64,000 bases of DNA from NCBI GenBank assembly GCA_964568425.1, contig CAZMPO010000002.1, positions 62,001 through 126,000 of the forward strand. The letters are read 5' to 3'. The stretch comes from CAKSQF01 sp964568425 (GTDB lineage: Bacteria; Bacillota; Clostridia; Oscillospirales; CAG-272). Under the pieces are notes generated by a model that was given only the letters and a program-made list of their open reading frames with translations, did not search any database and was not told where the DNA came from. Shown here piece by piece: positions 25,665 to 34,850 of this stretch. Numbering within the stretch: position 1 is the first letter of the stretch; each line of letters opens with the position of its first letter. The position numbers and the translations under genes are program-made.

Positions 25665-25693
25665 TTGACAATCGGACTCTTGTGTGATATAAT
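25665..25693 (+). promoter_or_regulatory. sigma-A promoter of the DUF4091-murD operon
   Basis: TTGACA (25665-25670), 17-bp spacer, TATAAT (25688-25693). The 16 bases 25663-25678 are identical to 52738-52753 at the valS promoter. Confidence 0.87.
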
Positions 25694-25737
25694 AGCCACA
25701 TAAATATATTAAAAATGTAATGTACGGAGTGTTGACC

Positions 25738-27411
25738 ATGATAATTACAAAAATCGTTTCATCTCTTGAAAAAATGTTTATTGACGGCTCTATCGAGGCA
25801 TACGAGCCGCTCGAGCGTCTGTCCGCGCTCAAAAACGAGCGAATTTCATTCCAGCTTGCCTATATCGGTGTCGGTGAAGGATGTCCGACACGCGATCTGC
25901 TTCACATTTCGGTCGATGGCGCACCTGTTGAGGATGTATCGATCCGCGCTGTGAAAAATCTGCCTGTCGAGTTCCCTCTTTGGGACAATATCGACGACGG
26001 CAACTATCTCACGACTAAACCGGGGCTTTATCCCGATCTGCTCGTGCCGCTGAACTATAACTCATCGATCTCGGTGCGCAAGGATTGTCTCTACTCGGCG
26101 TGGATCGAGATAGATCTGCGTGATCACCCCGCACAGGCGGGCACTTACGAGATATCGGTCAAGCTGTCGGGCGCCGAGGGTGTGGTGAGCGAAAACAAGC
26201 TCACACTCACGATAGTGGACGCATCCCTTCCAAAGTCCGAGCTGATCTACACCGAATGGTTCCACTGCGACAGTTTGGCAAACTACTATAATGTACCCGT
26301 TTGGTCGGAGCGTCATTGGGAGATAATCGAAAATTTTGCAAAGACCGCACGCTCCAACGGCATAAACATGCTCCTGACCCCTGTGTTCACCCCTCCGCTT
26401 GACACGGCGATCGGCGGCGAGAGACTGACAACACAGCTTGTCGGCGTGGAGCTCATGGGTGACGGCGAATATGCATTCGATTTTTCAAAGGTCGATCGTT
26501 GGATCGATATGTGCGACAGGGTGGGCATCGAGTATTTTGAGATATCGCACCTGTTCACACAGTGGGGCGCACATCACGCGCCGAAGGTCGTCGCGACTGT
26601 CGACGGTGCTGAAAAGAAGATATTCGGCTGGGAGACCGATGCCGCCTCGGACGAGTACCGCGAGTTTTTGCGCAAGTTCTTGGGCGCATTCATTGCCCAC
26701 ATGAAAGAGCGCGGCGACGATCGAAGATGCTACTATCACATATCCGACGAGCCGGGTGCCGATCATCTTGAGTCCTACAAGACCGCAAAGGCATCGGTTG
26801 CCGATCTGCTCTCCGATTATGTCATCATGGACGCACTTTCGGACTATGATTTTTACAAGCAGGGCATCGTTGAAACGCCGATACCGTCGAATGATCACAT
26901 CGCACCCTTTATCGAGGGTGAGGTAAAGGATCTTTGGACATATTACTGCTGCGGTCAATGCACCGATGTGTCGAACAGGCTGATCGCGATGCCGTCATGG
27001 CGTAACCGCTCGATCGGCATGCAGATGTTCAAATACGACATCAAGGGCTTTTTGCAGTGGGGCTACAATTTCTACAACAACATGCTCTCGGACGCGGCGA
27101 TCAATCCGTTTGTCGATACATGCGGCGAATATTGGGTACCGGGCGGCGATACATGCTCGGTCTATCCGTCAATGCGCGGCGAGGCACTCGAATCGCTCCG
27201 CATAATCGTATTTTACGAGGGTCTCCAGGACATCTGTGCGATGAGACTTGCCTCAGATCTCTGCGGCAAGGACACGGTCGTTCACGCGATCGAGGAGATC
27301 TTCGGCGATGAGATAAGATTTGACAGATGCGCAAGGGACGCACGCACGATGCTTGCGATCCGCGAAAAGGTAAACGCAATGATCGCCGAAAAGGTTTCTT
27401 TGGAGAGGTAA
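25738..27411 (+). CDS. DUF4091 domain-containing protein, glycoside hydrolase-like
   Basis: This protein of about 557 residues has an N-terminal beta-sandwich (about 1-160), a TIM-barrel-like middle and the DUF4091 C-terminal region, the plan of GH123-like proteins. A YYHISDEPG motif near residue 340 resembles the Asp-Glu pair used by GH123 beta-N-acetylgalactosaminidases for substrate-assisted catalysis. No signal peptide is seen, so it should act in the cytoplasm. ATG at 25738 is eight bases after GGAG. Sugar specificity is unknown. The gene is two bases ahead of murD, an odd pairing. Confidence 0.8.
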   Translation: MIITKIVSSLEKMFIDGSIEAYEPLERLSALKNERISFQLAYIGVGEGCPTRDLLHISVDGAPVEDVSIRAVKNLPVEFPLWDNIDDGNYLTTKPGLYPDLLVPLNYNSSISVRKDCLYSAWIEIDLRDHPAQAGTYEISVKLSGAEGVVSENKLTLTIVDASLPKSELIYTEWFHCDSLANYYNVPVWSERHWEIIENFAKTARSNGINMLLTPVFTPPLDTAIGGERLTTQLVGVELMGDGEYAFDFSKVDRWIDMCDRVGIEYFEISHLFTQWGAHHAPKVVATVDGAEKKIFGWETDAASDEYREFLRKFLGAFIAHMKERGDDRRCYYHISDEPGADHLESYKTAKASVADLLSDYVIMDALSDYDFYKQGIVETPIPSNDHIAPFIEGEVKDLWTYYCCGQCTDVSNRLIAMPSWRNRSIGMQMFKYDIKGFLQWGYNFYNNMLSDAAINPFVDTCGEYWVPGGDTCSVYPSMRGEALESLRIIVFYEGLQDICAMRLASDLCGKDTVVHAIEEIFGDEIRFDRCARDARTMLAIREKVNAMIAEKVSLER

Positions 27412-27412
27412 T

Positions 27413-28795
27413 ATGTCGACACTTGACAAGCTTAAAGAAAAAGTGCAGGGGAAAAGGGTCGCGGTGCTCGGTATCGGTGTGTCGAACACTCCCGTTATAG
27501 ATATGCTCCTCTCTCTCGGAGCGCGCGTCAGTGCGCATGACATCAAGGATAGAGGGGCGCTCGGTCCTATCGCCGACGAACTTGAGGAAAAGGGCGTTCG
27601 TCTCGTCCTCGGGAAGGGGTATCTCGATAGACCCGACACGGATATCATATTCCGCGCCCCCGGCATCCGTCCCGATCACCCGGCGATAGTTGCCGCCGTC
27701 GAGAGCGGAGCAATCTTGACGAGCGAAATGTCCGAGTTTTTCGACCTTTGCCCCGCAAAGATAATCGCAGTCACCGGCAGTGATGGAAAAACAACGACGA
27801 CTACGATCATATCAAAGCTGCTTGAGGCAGATGGTAAGCGCGTCTTCCTCGGCGGCAACATCGGCAGACCGCTGCTCCCTGTTGTCGATCAGATGACAAG
27901 CGACGATTGGGCGGTGGTCGAGCTGTCGTCTTTTCAGCTTCAGACGATGCGCCGCTCGCCCGATGTCGCCGTGATAACAAATATCACGCCAAATCACCTG
28001 AATTGGCATGTCGATATGGACGAGTACATCGACGCAAAGCTCAATATCCTTCGCTACCAAAGCATATCGGGGCGTGCTGTCCTCAATTTCGAAGATCCGA
28101 TCACAAGGTCGGCAGCCGATATTGCCGTCGGCGAGCATATATTCTTTACCTCAAAGAGAGTGCCCGACGATACGCACGGATATGTTTACGAAAAGGACGG
28201 CGGAATATATTTTGACGGCGAGAGGGTGATCGCTACATCGGATATCATGATCCCCGGACGGCACAATGTCGAAAATTACATGGCGGCGATCGCCGCAACG
28301 AAAGGGATCGTTTCGCCCGACACGGTGCGCGCCGTCGCGAATACATTTGGCGGTGTTGAGCACAGAAACGAATTTGTTCGCGAGCTCGACGGCGTCAAGT
28401 ATTATAACAGCTCGATAGATTCAAGCCCGACAAGAACCATCGCCGCACTTCGCTCGTACGATCAAAAGCTGATCGTGCTCTGTGGCGGATATGATAAAAA
28501 CATTCCCTACGAGCCGCTTGCCGAGCCTCTTTGCGAGAGGGCAAAGCTTGTCATACTTACGGGCGCGACAGCCCCCAAGATCATGGCGGCACTCGAGGCA
28601 TGCCCGGCATATAAAAAAGATCACCCGACCATCGTTCTTGCAGATGACTACGGTCAGGCGGTCGACATCGCTCGCGAGAGAGCGGAGAGCGGTGACATTA
28701 TTCTGCTCTCGCCCGCATCCGCAAGCTTTGATGCGTTCAAGAATTTCGAGGAGCGCGGAAATTTCTTCAAAAACAAGGTAAATTCGCTCAAATAA
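27413..28795 (+). CDS. murD: UDP-N-acetylmuramoyl-L-alanine--D-glutamate ligase
   Basis: The 460-residue ligase adds D-glutamate to UDP-MurNAc-L-Ala in the cytoplasm during peptidoglycan synthesis. The N-terminal UDP-binding domain starts near KRVAVLGIGVSN, the ATP loop is VTGSDGKTTTT (near residue 122), GGNIGRPL and ELSSFQLQ follow, and the C-terminal domain has LCGGYDKNIPYEPL. Length is normal. ATG at 27413 comes two bases after the previous stop, with GGAGAGG inside the previous gene, so translation is likely coupled. It is outside any division-cell-wall cluster. Confidence 0.95.
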   Translation: MSTLDKLKEKVQGKRVAVLGIGVSNTPVIDMLLSLGARVSAHDIKDRGALGPIADELEEKGVRLVLGKGYLDRPDTDIIFRAPGIRPDHPAIVAAVESGAILTSEMSEFFDLCPAKIIAVTGSDGKTTTTTIISKLLEADGKRVFLGGNIGRPLLPVVDQMTSDDWAVVELSSFQLQTMRRSPDVAVITNITPNHLNWHVDMDEYIDAKLNILRYQSISGRAVLNFEDPITRSAADIAVGEHIFFTSKRVPDDTHGYVYEKDGGIYFDGERVIATSDIMIPGRHNVENYMAAIAATKGIVSPDTVRAVANTFGGVEHRNEFVRELDGVKYYNSSIDSSPTRTIAALRSYDQKLIVLCGGYDKNIPYEPLAEPLCERAKLVILTGATAPKIMAALEACPAYKKDHPTIVLADDYGQAVDIARERAESGDIILLSPASASFDAFKNFEERGNFFKNKVNSLK

Positions 28796-28813
28796 TCAAA
28801 AAAGGATCCGAAA

Positions 28814-30085
28814 ATGAATTTTTCAAAAAAAGTTCTCGATCTTGTCGGCATGGCGGAGTCCGCCCTTGCCGATCGCTTTGGCGAGATCGACAGAATATCG
28901 TTCAACAATACGGCAAGAGTGCTTGACGCCTTTGCCGAGCACAAGGTCGCCGAGGCGGATTTCGGTAGCTCCACCGGTTACGGCTACGACGATTGCGGCA
29001 GAGAAAAGCTCGATCGCATCTACGCCGAAGTTTTTTCGGCTGAATCCGCGTTCGTTCGCCATCAGATAGTCAACGGGACGCAGGCACTGACCATCGCGCT
29101 GTTCGGCATTTTGCGCCCCGGCGATGTTATGCTGTCGATCACGGGCAAGCCCTACGACACGCTCGAAGAGGTCATCGGCATATCGGGACAGGCGGGGAAC
29201 GGATCGCTTGCCGATTTCGGTGTCGAGTATAGACAGATCGACCTGACAGATGACGGAGATATCGATCTCGACAGCTTGAGAACGGCACTTTCGGAGGAAA
29301 ACAACCGCATTAAAATGGTCTTTTTGCAGAGATCAAAGGGCTATATGAATCGCCCGACACTTTCGGTGGACGATATCGGACGCGCGGTGTCGGTCGTCAA
29401 GTCTCTGTCAGATGCTTATGTGGTCGTTGATAACTGCTACGGCGAGTTTACCGAGGAGCGCGAACCGACGGCGGTCGGCGCAGATCTGATCGTCGGATCG
29501 CTGATCAAAAATCCGGGCGGCGGAGTGGCAGAGTGCGGCGGATATATTGCGGGTACTCAAAGGGCAGTCGAGCTTTGCTCCTATCGCCTGACCTCGGTCG
29601 GTGTCGGTCTTGAGGTCGGCGCAACCCTCGGTCAGAACAAAAACATGTACAAGGGCTTTTTCTATGCGCCTCATACGGTCGCGGCGGCTCTCAAGACCGC
29701 CATGCTCGCGGCTTATATATTCGAAAAGCTCGGATATGCCGTCGAGCCTCGATATGACGAGATGAGATATGATATCATTCAGTCGGTGTCGCTTGGCTCG
29801 GAGCAGGCAATGTGCGCATTCTGCAAGGGTATACAGGAGGGAAGTCCTGTCGACTCGCATGTCACACCACTTCCGTGGGCAATGCCGGGGTATTCGGACA
29901 ACGTTATCATGGCGGCAGGCACATTTACGAGCGGTGCATCGATCGAGCTGTCCGCCGACGGTCCCATCCGTCCGCCGTATACGATCTTCTTCCAAGGCGG
30001 TCTGACCTACGAAAGCGGAAAATACGGCATAATGAAGGCGGCAGAGCGCGTCATCGAGTTTCAGTCGGAGGATAGTCCGAAATAA
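28814..30085 (+). CDS. methionine gamma-lyase family / aluminium-resistance-like PLP protein
   Basis: The 423-residue protein belongs to the Alum_res group of fold-type I PLP enzymes. Marks are STGYGYDDCGREKLD, VNGTQALTIALFGILRPGD (cofactor phosphate region), VVDNCYGEF with the Asp that contacts the pyridine nitrogen, and SLIKNPGGG, whose Lys should bind PLP. The substrate is likely a sulfur amino acid but is not proved for the family. ATG at 28814 follows AAAGGATC. Its 3' end overlaps the convergent amidase gene by 25 bp. Confidence 0.88.
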   Translation: MNFSKKVLDLVGMAESALADRFGEIDRISFNNTARVLDAFAEHKVAEADFGSSTGYGYDDCGREKLDRIYAEVFSAESAFVRHQIVNGTQALTIALFGILRPGDVMLSITGKPYDTLEEVIGISGQAGNGSLADFGVEYRQIDLTDDGDIDLDSLRTALSEENNRIKMVFLQRSKGYMNRPTLSVDDIGRAVSVVKSLSDAYVVVDNCYGEFTEEREPTAVGADLIVGSLIKNPGGGVAECGGYIAGTQRAVELCSYRLTSVGVGLEVGATLGQNKNMYKGFFYAPHTVAAALKTAMLAAYIFEKLGYAVEPRYDEMRYDIIQSVSLGSEQAMCAFCKGIQEGSPVDSHVTPLPWAMPGYSDNVIMAAGTFTSGASIELSADGPIRPPYTIFFQGGLTYESGKYGIMKAAERVIEFQSEDSPK

Positions 30086-30633
30086 TTCAGCAGTCCAAGG
30101 TACATCCCCTCGGCATATAAGGCGGTCTCCTCCGACATGAGTGCCGCCTCGCTCGGCGTGGTGATAAATCCAAGCTCGACAAGGACTGCTGGCATGGCAG
30201 TCCTTCGCAGGACATAGAGTGACGGACGCGCGAAAACGCCTCGCGGTGCGATCCCCGTGACCTCGGAGATGCCGCCGATCAGAGCCTCTCCGAGATCACC
30301 CGCAACAGAGGGGAGCGAGTAGACATACGCCTCACTGCCGAGCGCGGTGGTGATCGACGATGCGTTTGCGTGAATGCTGATAAAATAATCGGCACCCCAC
30401 TCGTTTGCCGCGCTGACTCGTCCCGCAAGTGAGGTCGAGTTTGATGTCCCGATGACGCTCTCGGGTGTCGGGCGTGACAGTCTTGCCTCAAAATTTGGGT
30501 CTGACGACAGCAGATCGCCGAGAAGTATGCCTGTTTTGTAGGTTATGTCCTGCTCACGAAGTCCGTTTCCCTCGGCACCGGCGTTGGGATTTGTCGGATT
30601 GTGCCCCTGATCGATGAAAATTTTGATTGCCAT
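30061..30633 (-). CDS. N-acetylmuramoyl-L-alanine amidase (Amidase_3), no export signal
   Basis: The 190-residue protein is a bare Amidase_3 domain: IFIDQGHNP (zinc His near residue 10), GLREQD (zinc Glu), ISIHANA (zinc His) and the catalytic Glu in VLVELGFIT. It should cut the MurNAc-L-Ala amide bond. No signal peptide, membrane segment or wall-binding domain is present. The start is the ATG at 30633 after AAAGGAAAA; the frame extends far upstream but only as a shadow of the TtcA-like gene. It might act in the mother cell, be released by lysis, or be a domestic form of a phage endolysin; this cannot be settled here. Confidence 0.88.
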   Translation of the reverse strand: MAIKIFIDQGHNPTNPNAGAEGNGLREQDITYKTGILLGDLLSSDPNFEARLSRPTPESVIGTSNSTSLAGRVSAANEWGADYFISIHANASSITTALGSEAYVYSLPSVAGDLGEALIGGISEVTGIAPRGVFARPSLYVLRRTAMPAVLVELGFITTPSEAALMSEETALYAEGMYLGLLNYFGLSSD

Positions 30634-30723
30634 AATTTTTCCTTTCTTCGGGATGCTTCGGTCATTCTTTGTATAATTATATGGCAAAACCAAGATAAAG
30701 TTACAAACACGGAAAACACAAAT

Positions 30724-31449
30724 ATGGATTATCTGAAAATAAGACGACTGCTGTCGAAGGTTCGACACGCGGTCGATGAATACAATATGATAGAGGCCGG
30801 CGACAAGATCGCGGTCGGGATATCGGGCGGTAAGGATTCGACCGCCCTTGCTTGTGCGCTCGCGGATATGCGCCGCTTTTATCCGAAAAAATATGATATC
30901 TGCGGCATTATGGTCGATATGGGCTTTGAAGGCAGTGATTTTAGCGAGATCACCGAGTTTTTCGAAAAAGCCGATATCGAGTTTCGGATAGTGCATACCG
31001 AGCTTGCCAAGATCATCTTTGATGTGAGAAAAGAACCGAATCCCTGCTCGCTCTGTTCGCGTATGAGACGAGGGATACTTCATCAGGCGGCAAAGGAGAT
31101 GGGCTGTAACAAGCTCGCTCTCGGTCACCATTACGATGATGTTCTCGATACCTTCATAATGAATCTGTTTAATGAAGGAAGACTCGGGACTTTTTCGCCC
31201 GTGACATACCTCGACAGACGCGATATAACGGTAATTCGTCCGCTCATCCTCACCCCCGAGAGCGATATCATGTATTTTGTCAGGCAAAATCATCTGCCGA
31301 TCATGAAAAGCTCCTGCCCCGAGGACAAGCATACCGACAGGGAAAAATATAAGACCCTCCTTAATACGCTTGATCGCGAAAATGACGGGCTCAAGCACAG
31401 AGTCTTCAAGGCGATACAAAAGGCAGGGCTTGACGGTTACAAAGAGTGA
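30724..31449 (+). CDS. TtcA-like PP-loop ATPase / tRNA thiolation protein
   Basis: The product of about 241 residues has a PP-loop (AVGISGGKDSTALA, near residue 30) that adenylates a tRNA base and a CxxC pair (NPCSLCSRMRRG) that in TtcA holds a [4Fe-4S] cluster. It is most similar in plan to TtcA, which makes 2-thiocytidine at tRNA position 32, but related clostridial proteins may act on other bases. ATG at 30724 has only a weak GGA upstream. A TATAAT at 30672-30677 is present without a good -35. It is divergent from the amidase. Confidence 0.85.
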   Translation: MDYLKIRRLLSKVRHAVDEYNMIEAGDKIAVGISGGKDSTALACALADMRRFYPKKYDICGIMVDMGFEGSDFSEITEFFEKADIEFRIVHTELAKIIFDVRKEPNPCSLCSRMRRGILHQAAKEMGCNKLALGHHYDDVLDTFIMNLFNEGRLGTFSPVTYLDRRDITVIRPLILTPESDIMYFVRQNHLPIMKSSCPEDKHTDREKYKTLLNTLDRENDGLKHRVFKAIQKAGLDGYKE

Positions 31450-31627
31450 AAATGCCTAATCTCGTGCGTGAATATAAACCTTAAATTAAAAAACATGCAG
31501 ATTGGAGAATTTGCATGCCGAAAAAACATTAAATTTGGTGAAAAATTTATAGAAATTCACACGGAGTTAACAAAAGGGCTGTATAATGAGAGTCGGAACA
31601 TGACGATGGAAGGGCAGGCGATGAATA

Positions 31628-32386
31628 ATGCCGATTACCGTGTTCAAAAGGTATGAGAAAAAATATCTCGTTACCGATGAGCAGTACAGGACAATAATGG
31701 ATTTTCTCTCCGACTATATGGTATTTGACAAATACTGCGTCGATGAGAAGGTGTACGGACTGCTTAACGTTTACTATGATACCCCCGACAACATCCTGAT
31801 AGGAAGGTCTACCGATAAACCGCTTTATAAGGAAAAACTGAGACTTCGCTCGTATTTTCCGCCGAAAAACGAGGATTCGACCGTGTTTTTCGAGATAAAG
31901 CAAAAGTATAAAGGTATCGTCACAAAGCGTCGTGTCGTTATGCGATACGGTGAGGCACTCGAGCTTACCGCAACAGGCAAGGCACCGCATCTTGCAGATG
32001 ACTCGTATATGAACAGACAGGTCGCATACGAGATAGAGAAGATGTTTGACCGCTACAAGGGACTTGCTCCTGCAGTGTTTATCTCCTACGACCGAATGGC
32101 AATGTTCGGCAAGGAGGACAAGGAGTTCCGCCTGACATTTGACAGAAATATCAAGGTTCGGCGCGATCATCCCACATTTGAGGGCGGACTTGACGGCGAT
32201 GAGATACTCCCTGTGGGCAAACAGCTCATGGAGATCAAGATCCCCAACACCATGCCGCTTTGGATGGCGAGATTTTTGTCTGATAATGCCATTTTCAACA
32301 GCAGCTTTTCCAAATACGGAAAAGAGTACGAATATAGACTTAAGGGCAAGGACGCTCTCGCCCGTGTCGAATCTGACGAATATTAA
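31628..32386 (+). CDS. VTC-domain protein (polyphosphate polymerase type)
   Basis: The 252-residue protein matches the VTC domain, the tunnel-shaped polyphosphate polymerase fold: FKRYEKKYLV near the start, the basic RSTDKPLYKEKLRLRSY, FFEIKQKYKGIVTKRR, VFISYDRMAMF, and LMEIKIPNTMPLWM with the metal-binding Glu. In bacteria such proteins are often next to a DUF4956 membrane protein, as here. A TATAAT at 31582-31587 lacks a good -35. The region 31450-31627 otherwise holds no supported gene. Polyphosphate synthesis from ATP is inferred from family. Confidence 0.87.
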   Translation: MPITVFKRYEKKYLVTDEQYRTIMDFLSDYMVFDKYCVDEKVYGLLNVYYDTPDNILIGRSTDKPLYKEKLRLRSYFPPKNEDSTVFFEIKQKYKGIVTKRRVVMRYGEALELTATGKAPHLADDSYMNRQVAYEIEKMFDRYKGLAPAVFISYDRMAMFGKEDKEFRLTFDRNIKVRRDHPTFEGGLDGDEILPVGKQLMEIKIPNTMPLWMARFLSDNAIFNSSFSKYGKEYEYRLKGKDALARVESDEY

Positions 32387-32473
32387 GTCGAGCGCGATCG
32401 GCTTAAATATAAAACTCGACCGATAAATGTGTCGATCATTAATGTCTTTAATGAAAGAAAGGATCTTAAAGAA

Positions 32474-33154
32474 ATGTTCAACATTGAATCTATTATCACG
32501 GGACAGTTTACCGCACTGCTCCTGTTTGCGATCATGGGCATATCGCTCGTTTGCGGACTCATTCTCGCATTCGTCTATATGTTCGTAAATCGCAAAACCG
32601 GTTATTCGAACGGACTTGCGACGACGCTCGCAGTCCTCCCCGTTGTTATCAGCGTTATCGTTCTGCTCGTAAACAACAACTGGGCGGCGGCACTCACACT
32701 AGGCGGTGCGTTTACGATCATAAGATTCCGTACAACGCAGAGCAACCCGAAAGACCTTACATATGTTTTCACAGCACTCGGCGCGGGACTTGCCGCAGGT
32801 ATGGGCTTTGTCGCTGTCGCGCTCATCCTCACCGTTATGATCGCACTTGTTTCGGTCGTTCTTTCGGTCGTCGGATTTGCGACACCCCGCGTGCCTAAGA
32901 TGATGCTCAAGATATCCATCCCCGAGAGCCTTAACTATGTCGGCGTTTTCGACGAGGTTTTCGGCAAATATCTCTCGAATTGGCAGCTCAGCAAGGTAAA
33001 ATCGAGCAATTTCGGTACAATGTTCGATCTTTCCTTCGTTGTCAATTTCAAGAAGGATATCAATCAGAAGGAGTTTCTCGATGAGCTTCGCGCGCTCAAC
33101 GGCAACCTCAATATCATGATCCAAGACTATATCTTCAATCCCGACGAGCAGTAA
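32474..33154 (+). CDS. DUF4956 membrane protein
   Basis: The protein of about 226 residues has four or so membrane segments in its first 140 residues (starting ALLLFAIMGISLVCGLIL) with the conserved ALTLGGAFTIIRFRT, followed by a cytosolic ferredoxin-like domain. DUF4956 proteins commonly sit beside VTC-domain proteins, as here, and may be a channel or partner for them; no function is proved. The ATG at 32474 follows GAAAGGA; a GTG at 32429 has no ribosome binding site. Confidence 0.87.
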   Translation: MFNIESIITGQFTALLLFAIMGISLVCGLILAFVYMFVNRKTGYSNGLATTLAVLPVVISVIVLLVNNNWAAALTLGGAFTIIRFRTTQSNPKDLTYVFTALGAGLAAGMGFVAVALILTVMIALVSVVLSVVGFATPRVPKMMLKISIPESLNYVGVFDEVFGKYLSNWQLSKVKSSNFGTMFDLSFVVNFKKDINQKEFLDELRALNGNLNIMIQDYIFNPDEQ

Positions 33155-33171
33155 GAGAGGTCTTGTATAAA

Positions 33172-33834
33172 ATGAAGAAAATCACACGAATTTTTTCGGT
33201 TTTTCTCGCGGCATTCATGCTTTTGACCGTATTCTCGTCCTGCTTGGACGATGAAGACGCCAACAATACCCCCGAGTCTCCGGACAATGAAAAAGTCAAC
33301 ACCACATTCGAGTCTCCGTACAGCTTCGATTTCGGAACTGTCATCAAAGCGGAGATAACCGTCAAGGATTTCGGCAAGATCTCGCTTGATCTCTATCCCG
33401 ATGAAGCACCGAAGACGGTCGATAATTTCGTCGAGCTTGCGGAAAAAGGCTTTTACGACGGACTCATTTTCCACCGCGTGATCAGCGGATTTATGATCCA
33501 AGGCGGCGACCCCACGGGTACGGGCTACGGCATTGACGGTCAGCCGACTGTCGAGGGCGAGTTCACCGCAAATAAAATAAGAAATCGCATATCGCATGTC
33601 AGAGGTGTCATTTCAATGGCAAGAAAGGGCGGCGATAACAACAGCGCGACCTCGCAGTTCTTTATCGTTCATGCCGACAGCCCCGCATCACTCGATGGAC
33701 AGTATGCCGCATTCGGTTGTGTTACCGATGGAATGGATGTAGTTGATGCCATCGCCGCAGTCGAAACCAATACATCCGATAAACCGCTCTCTAATGTTGA
33801 GATCGAAAGCGTCAAGATAATAAAGAGCAAATAA
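33172..33834 (+). CDS. cyclophilin-type peptidyl-prolyl isomerase, lipoprotein
   Basis: The protein of about 220 residues has a signal peptide ending in FSSC (cysteine near residue 24) and then a short acidic linker and a cyclophilin domain (about 55-220). Catalytic marks are FHRVISGFMIQGGDP, with the Arg and Gln of the active site, and NSATSQFFIV. It should help fold secreted proteins on the outer membrane face. ATG at 33172 is 11 bases after GAGAGG; a TTG at 33163 is too close. The next gene encodes a cytoplasmic paralogue. Confidence 0.9.
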   Translation: MKKITRIFSVFLAAFMLLTVFSSCLDDEDANNTPESPDNEKVNTTFESPYSFDFGTVIKAEITVKDFGKISLDLYPDEAPKTVDNFVELAEKGFYDGLIFHRVISGFMIQGGDPTGTGYGIDGQPTVEGEFTANKIRNRISHVRGVISMARKGGDNNSATSQFFIVHADSPASLDGQYAAFGCVTDGMDVVDAIAAVETNTSDKPLSNVEIESVKIIKSK

Positions 33835-33882
33835 AAGATACAAATGAACATTCCTATATAATCGAAAGGAAGTATTTTATCT

Positions 33883-34704
33883 ATGGTTTTAATGAAAATA
33901 AAAGATCTCGGGACAATAAAGCTTGAGCTTTATCCCGATGATGCGCCTATAACGGTCGATAACTTTGTCTCACTCGCAAGCAGCGGATTTTACGACGGAC
34001 TTATATTCCATCGTGTTATAAACGATTTTATGATCCAAGGCGGCGACCCCACGGGCACGGGACTCGGCTCTCCCGATCAAAAGCGCATAAAGGGCGAATT
34101 TGAGGCAAACGGTATCAAAAATCCCGTAAAGCACACGAGAGGCACTATCTCAATGGCGCGTTCGCAGAACTATAACAGCGCAAGCTCACAGTTCTTTATT
34201 TGTCACACCGACTGCAACTTCCTCGACGGACAGTATGCGGCATTCGGCAGAGTGACCGAGGGCATGGATATCGTTGATAAGATCGCCACATGCATGACCG
34301 ATCATAACGACCGTCCGATCGAAAAAGTCGTTATCGAGGAGGTGTCGATCGTCCCCGATGAGATCCCCGATTGCCTTTTCTGTAAGATCGCGACAGATCT
34401 TATTCCGTCGACCAAGATCTACGAGGATCGCTATATGCTCGCATTTAAGGATATAAATTCGCAGGCGGCTGTTCATGCGGTCGTCATCCCCAAAAAGCAC
34501 ATAATGAGCCTTGACGATATAAATGCCGATAACTCTGTCGTTGTTTCGAGAATATTCGAAAAAATACCGCATATCGCAAAGCTTGCCGGTGCAAATAACG
34601 GATATCGCGTCGTTTCCAACTGCAAAATGGACGGACGTCAGAGCGTTATGCATCTCCATTTCCATATACTCGGCGGTCAGGAACTGTCTGACAAGATGGC
34701 GTAA
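33883..34704 (+). CDS. fusion: cyclophilin peptidyl-prolyl isomerase + HIT-domain hydrolase
   Basis: The 273-residue protein has no signal peptide. Residues 1 to about 158 are a cyclophilin (FHRV with Arg44, MIQGGDP with Gln52, SSQFFI). Residues about 162-273 are a complete HIT protein starting DCLFCKIATDLIPSTKIYED and ending in the catalytic triad H257-L-H259-F-H261. The frame is continuous through the junction (VPDEIPDCLFC), and the HIT part begins exactly where free HIT proteins begin, so it looks like a fusion of two neighbouring genes. HIT proteins cleave nucleoside phosphoramidates such as AMP-lysine. ATG at 33883 follows GAAAGGAAG. Confidence 0.92.
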   Translation: MVLMKIKDLGTIKLELYPDDAPITVDNFVSLASSGFYDGLIFHRVINDFMIQGGDPTGTGLGSPDQKRIKGEFEANGIKNPVKHTRGTISMARSQNYNSASSQFFICHTDCNFLDGQYAAFGRVTEGMDIVDKIATCMTDHNDRPIEKVVIEEVSIVPDEIPDCLFCKIATDLIPSTKIYEDRYMLAFKDINSQAAVHAVVIPKKHIMSLDDINADNSVVVSRIFEKIPHIAKLAGANNGYRVVSNCKMDGRQSVMHLHFHILGGQELSDKMA

Positions 34705-34719
34705 GACCTCGCTTTTCCC

Positions 34720-34755
34720 AAAGCTGTCGCATTTTATCGCGACAGCTTTGAACTT
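34720..34755 (+). terminator. terminator after the cyclophilin-HIT gene
   Basis: AAAGCTGTCGC (34720-34730) pairs with GCGACAGCTTT (34739-34749), then a short T-rich tract. Confidence 0.85.
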
Positions 34756-34777
34756 TTCGTAAAATTATAATAAAATA

Positions 34778-34806
34778 TTGACATGAGGACAAAAATAAGT
34801 TATAAT
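34778..34806 (+). promoter_or_regulatory. sigma-A promoter of the DUF1858-trmK operon
   Basis: TTGACA (34778-34783), 17-bp spacer, TATAAT (34801-34806). Confidence 0.87.
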
Positions 34807-34850
34807 ATAAGAGTGTCCGCAAAAAGCGGTCAAAAGAAAGGAATATAACA

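Noticed and set aside
31468..31656. Short open frame of 62 codons before the VTC gene
   Set aside because: It spans a probable -10 element and overlaps the VTC start; the peptide looks like translated intergenic sequence.
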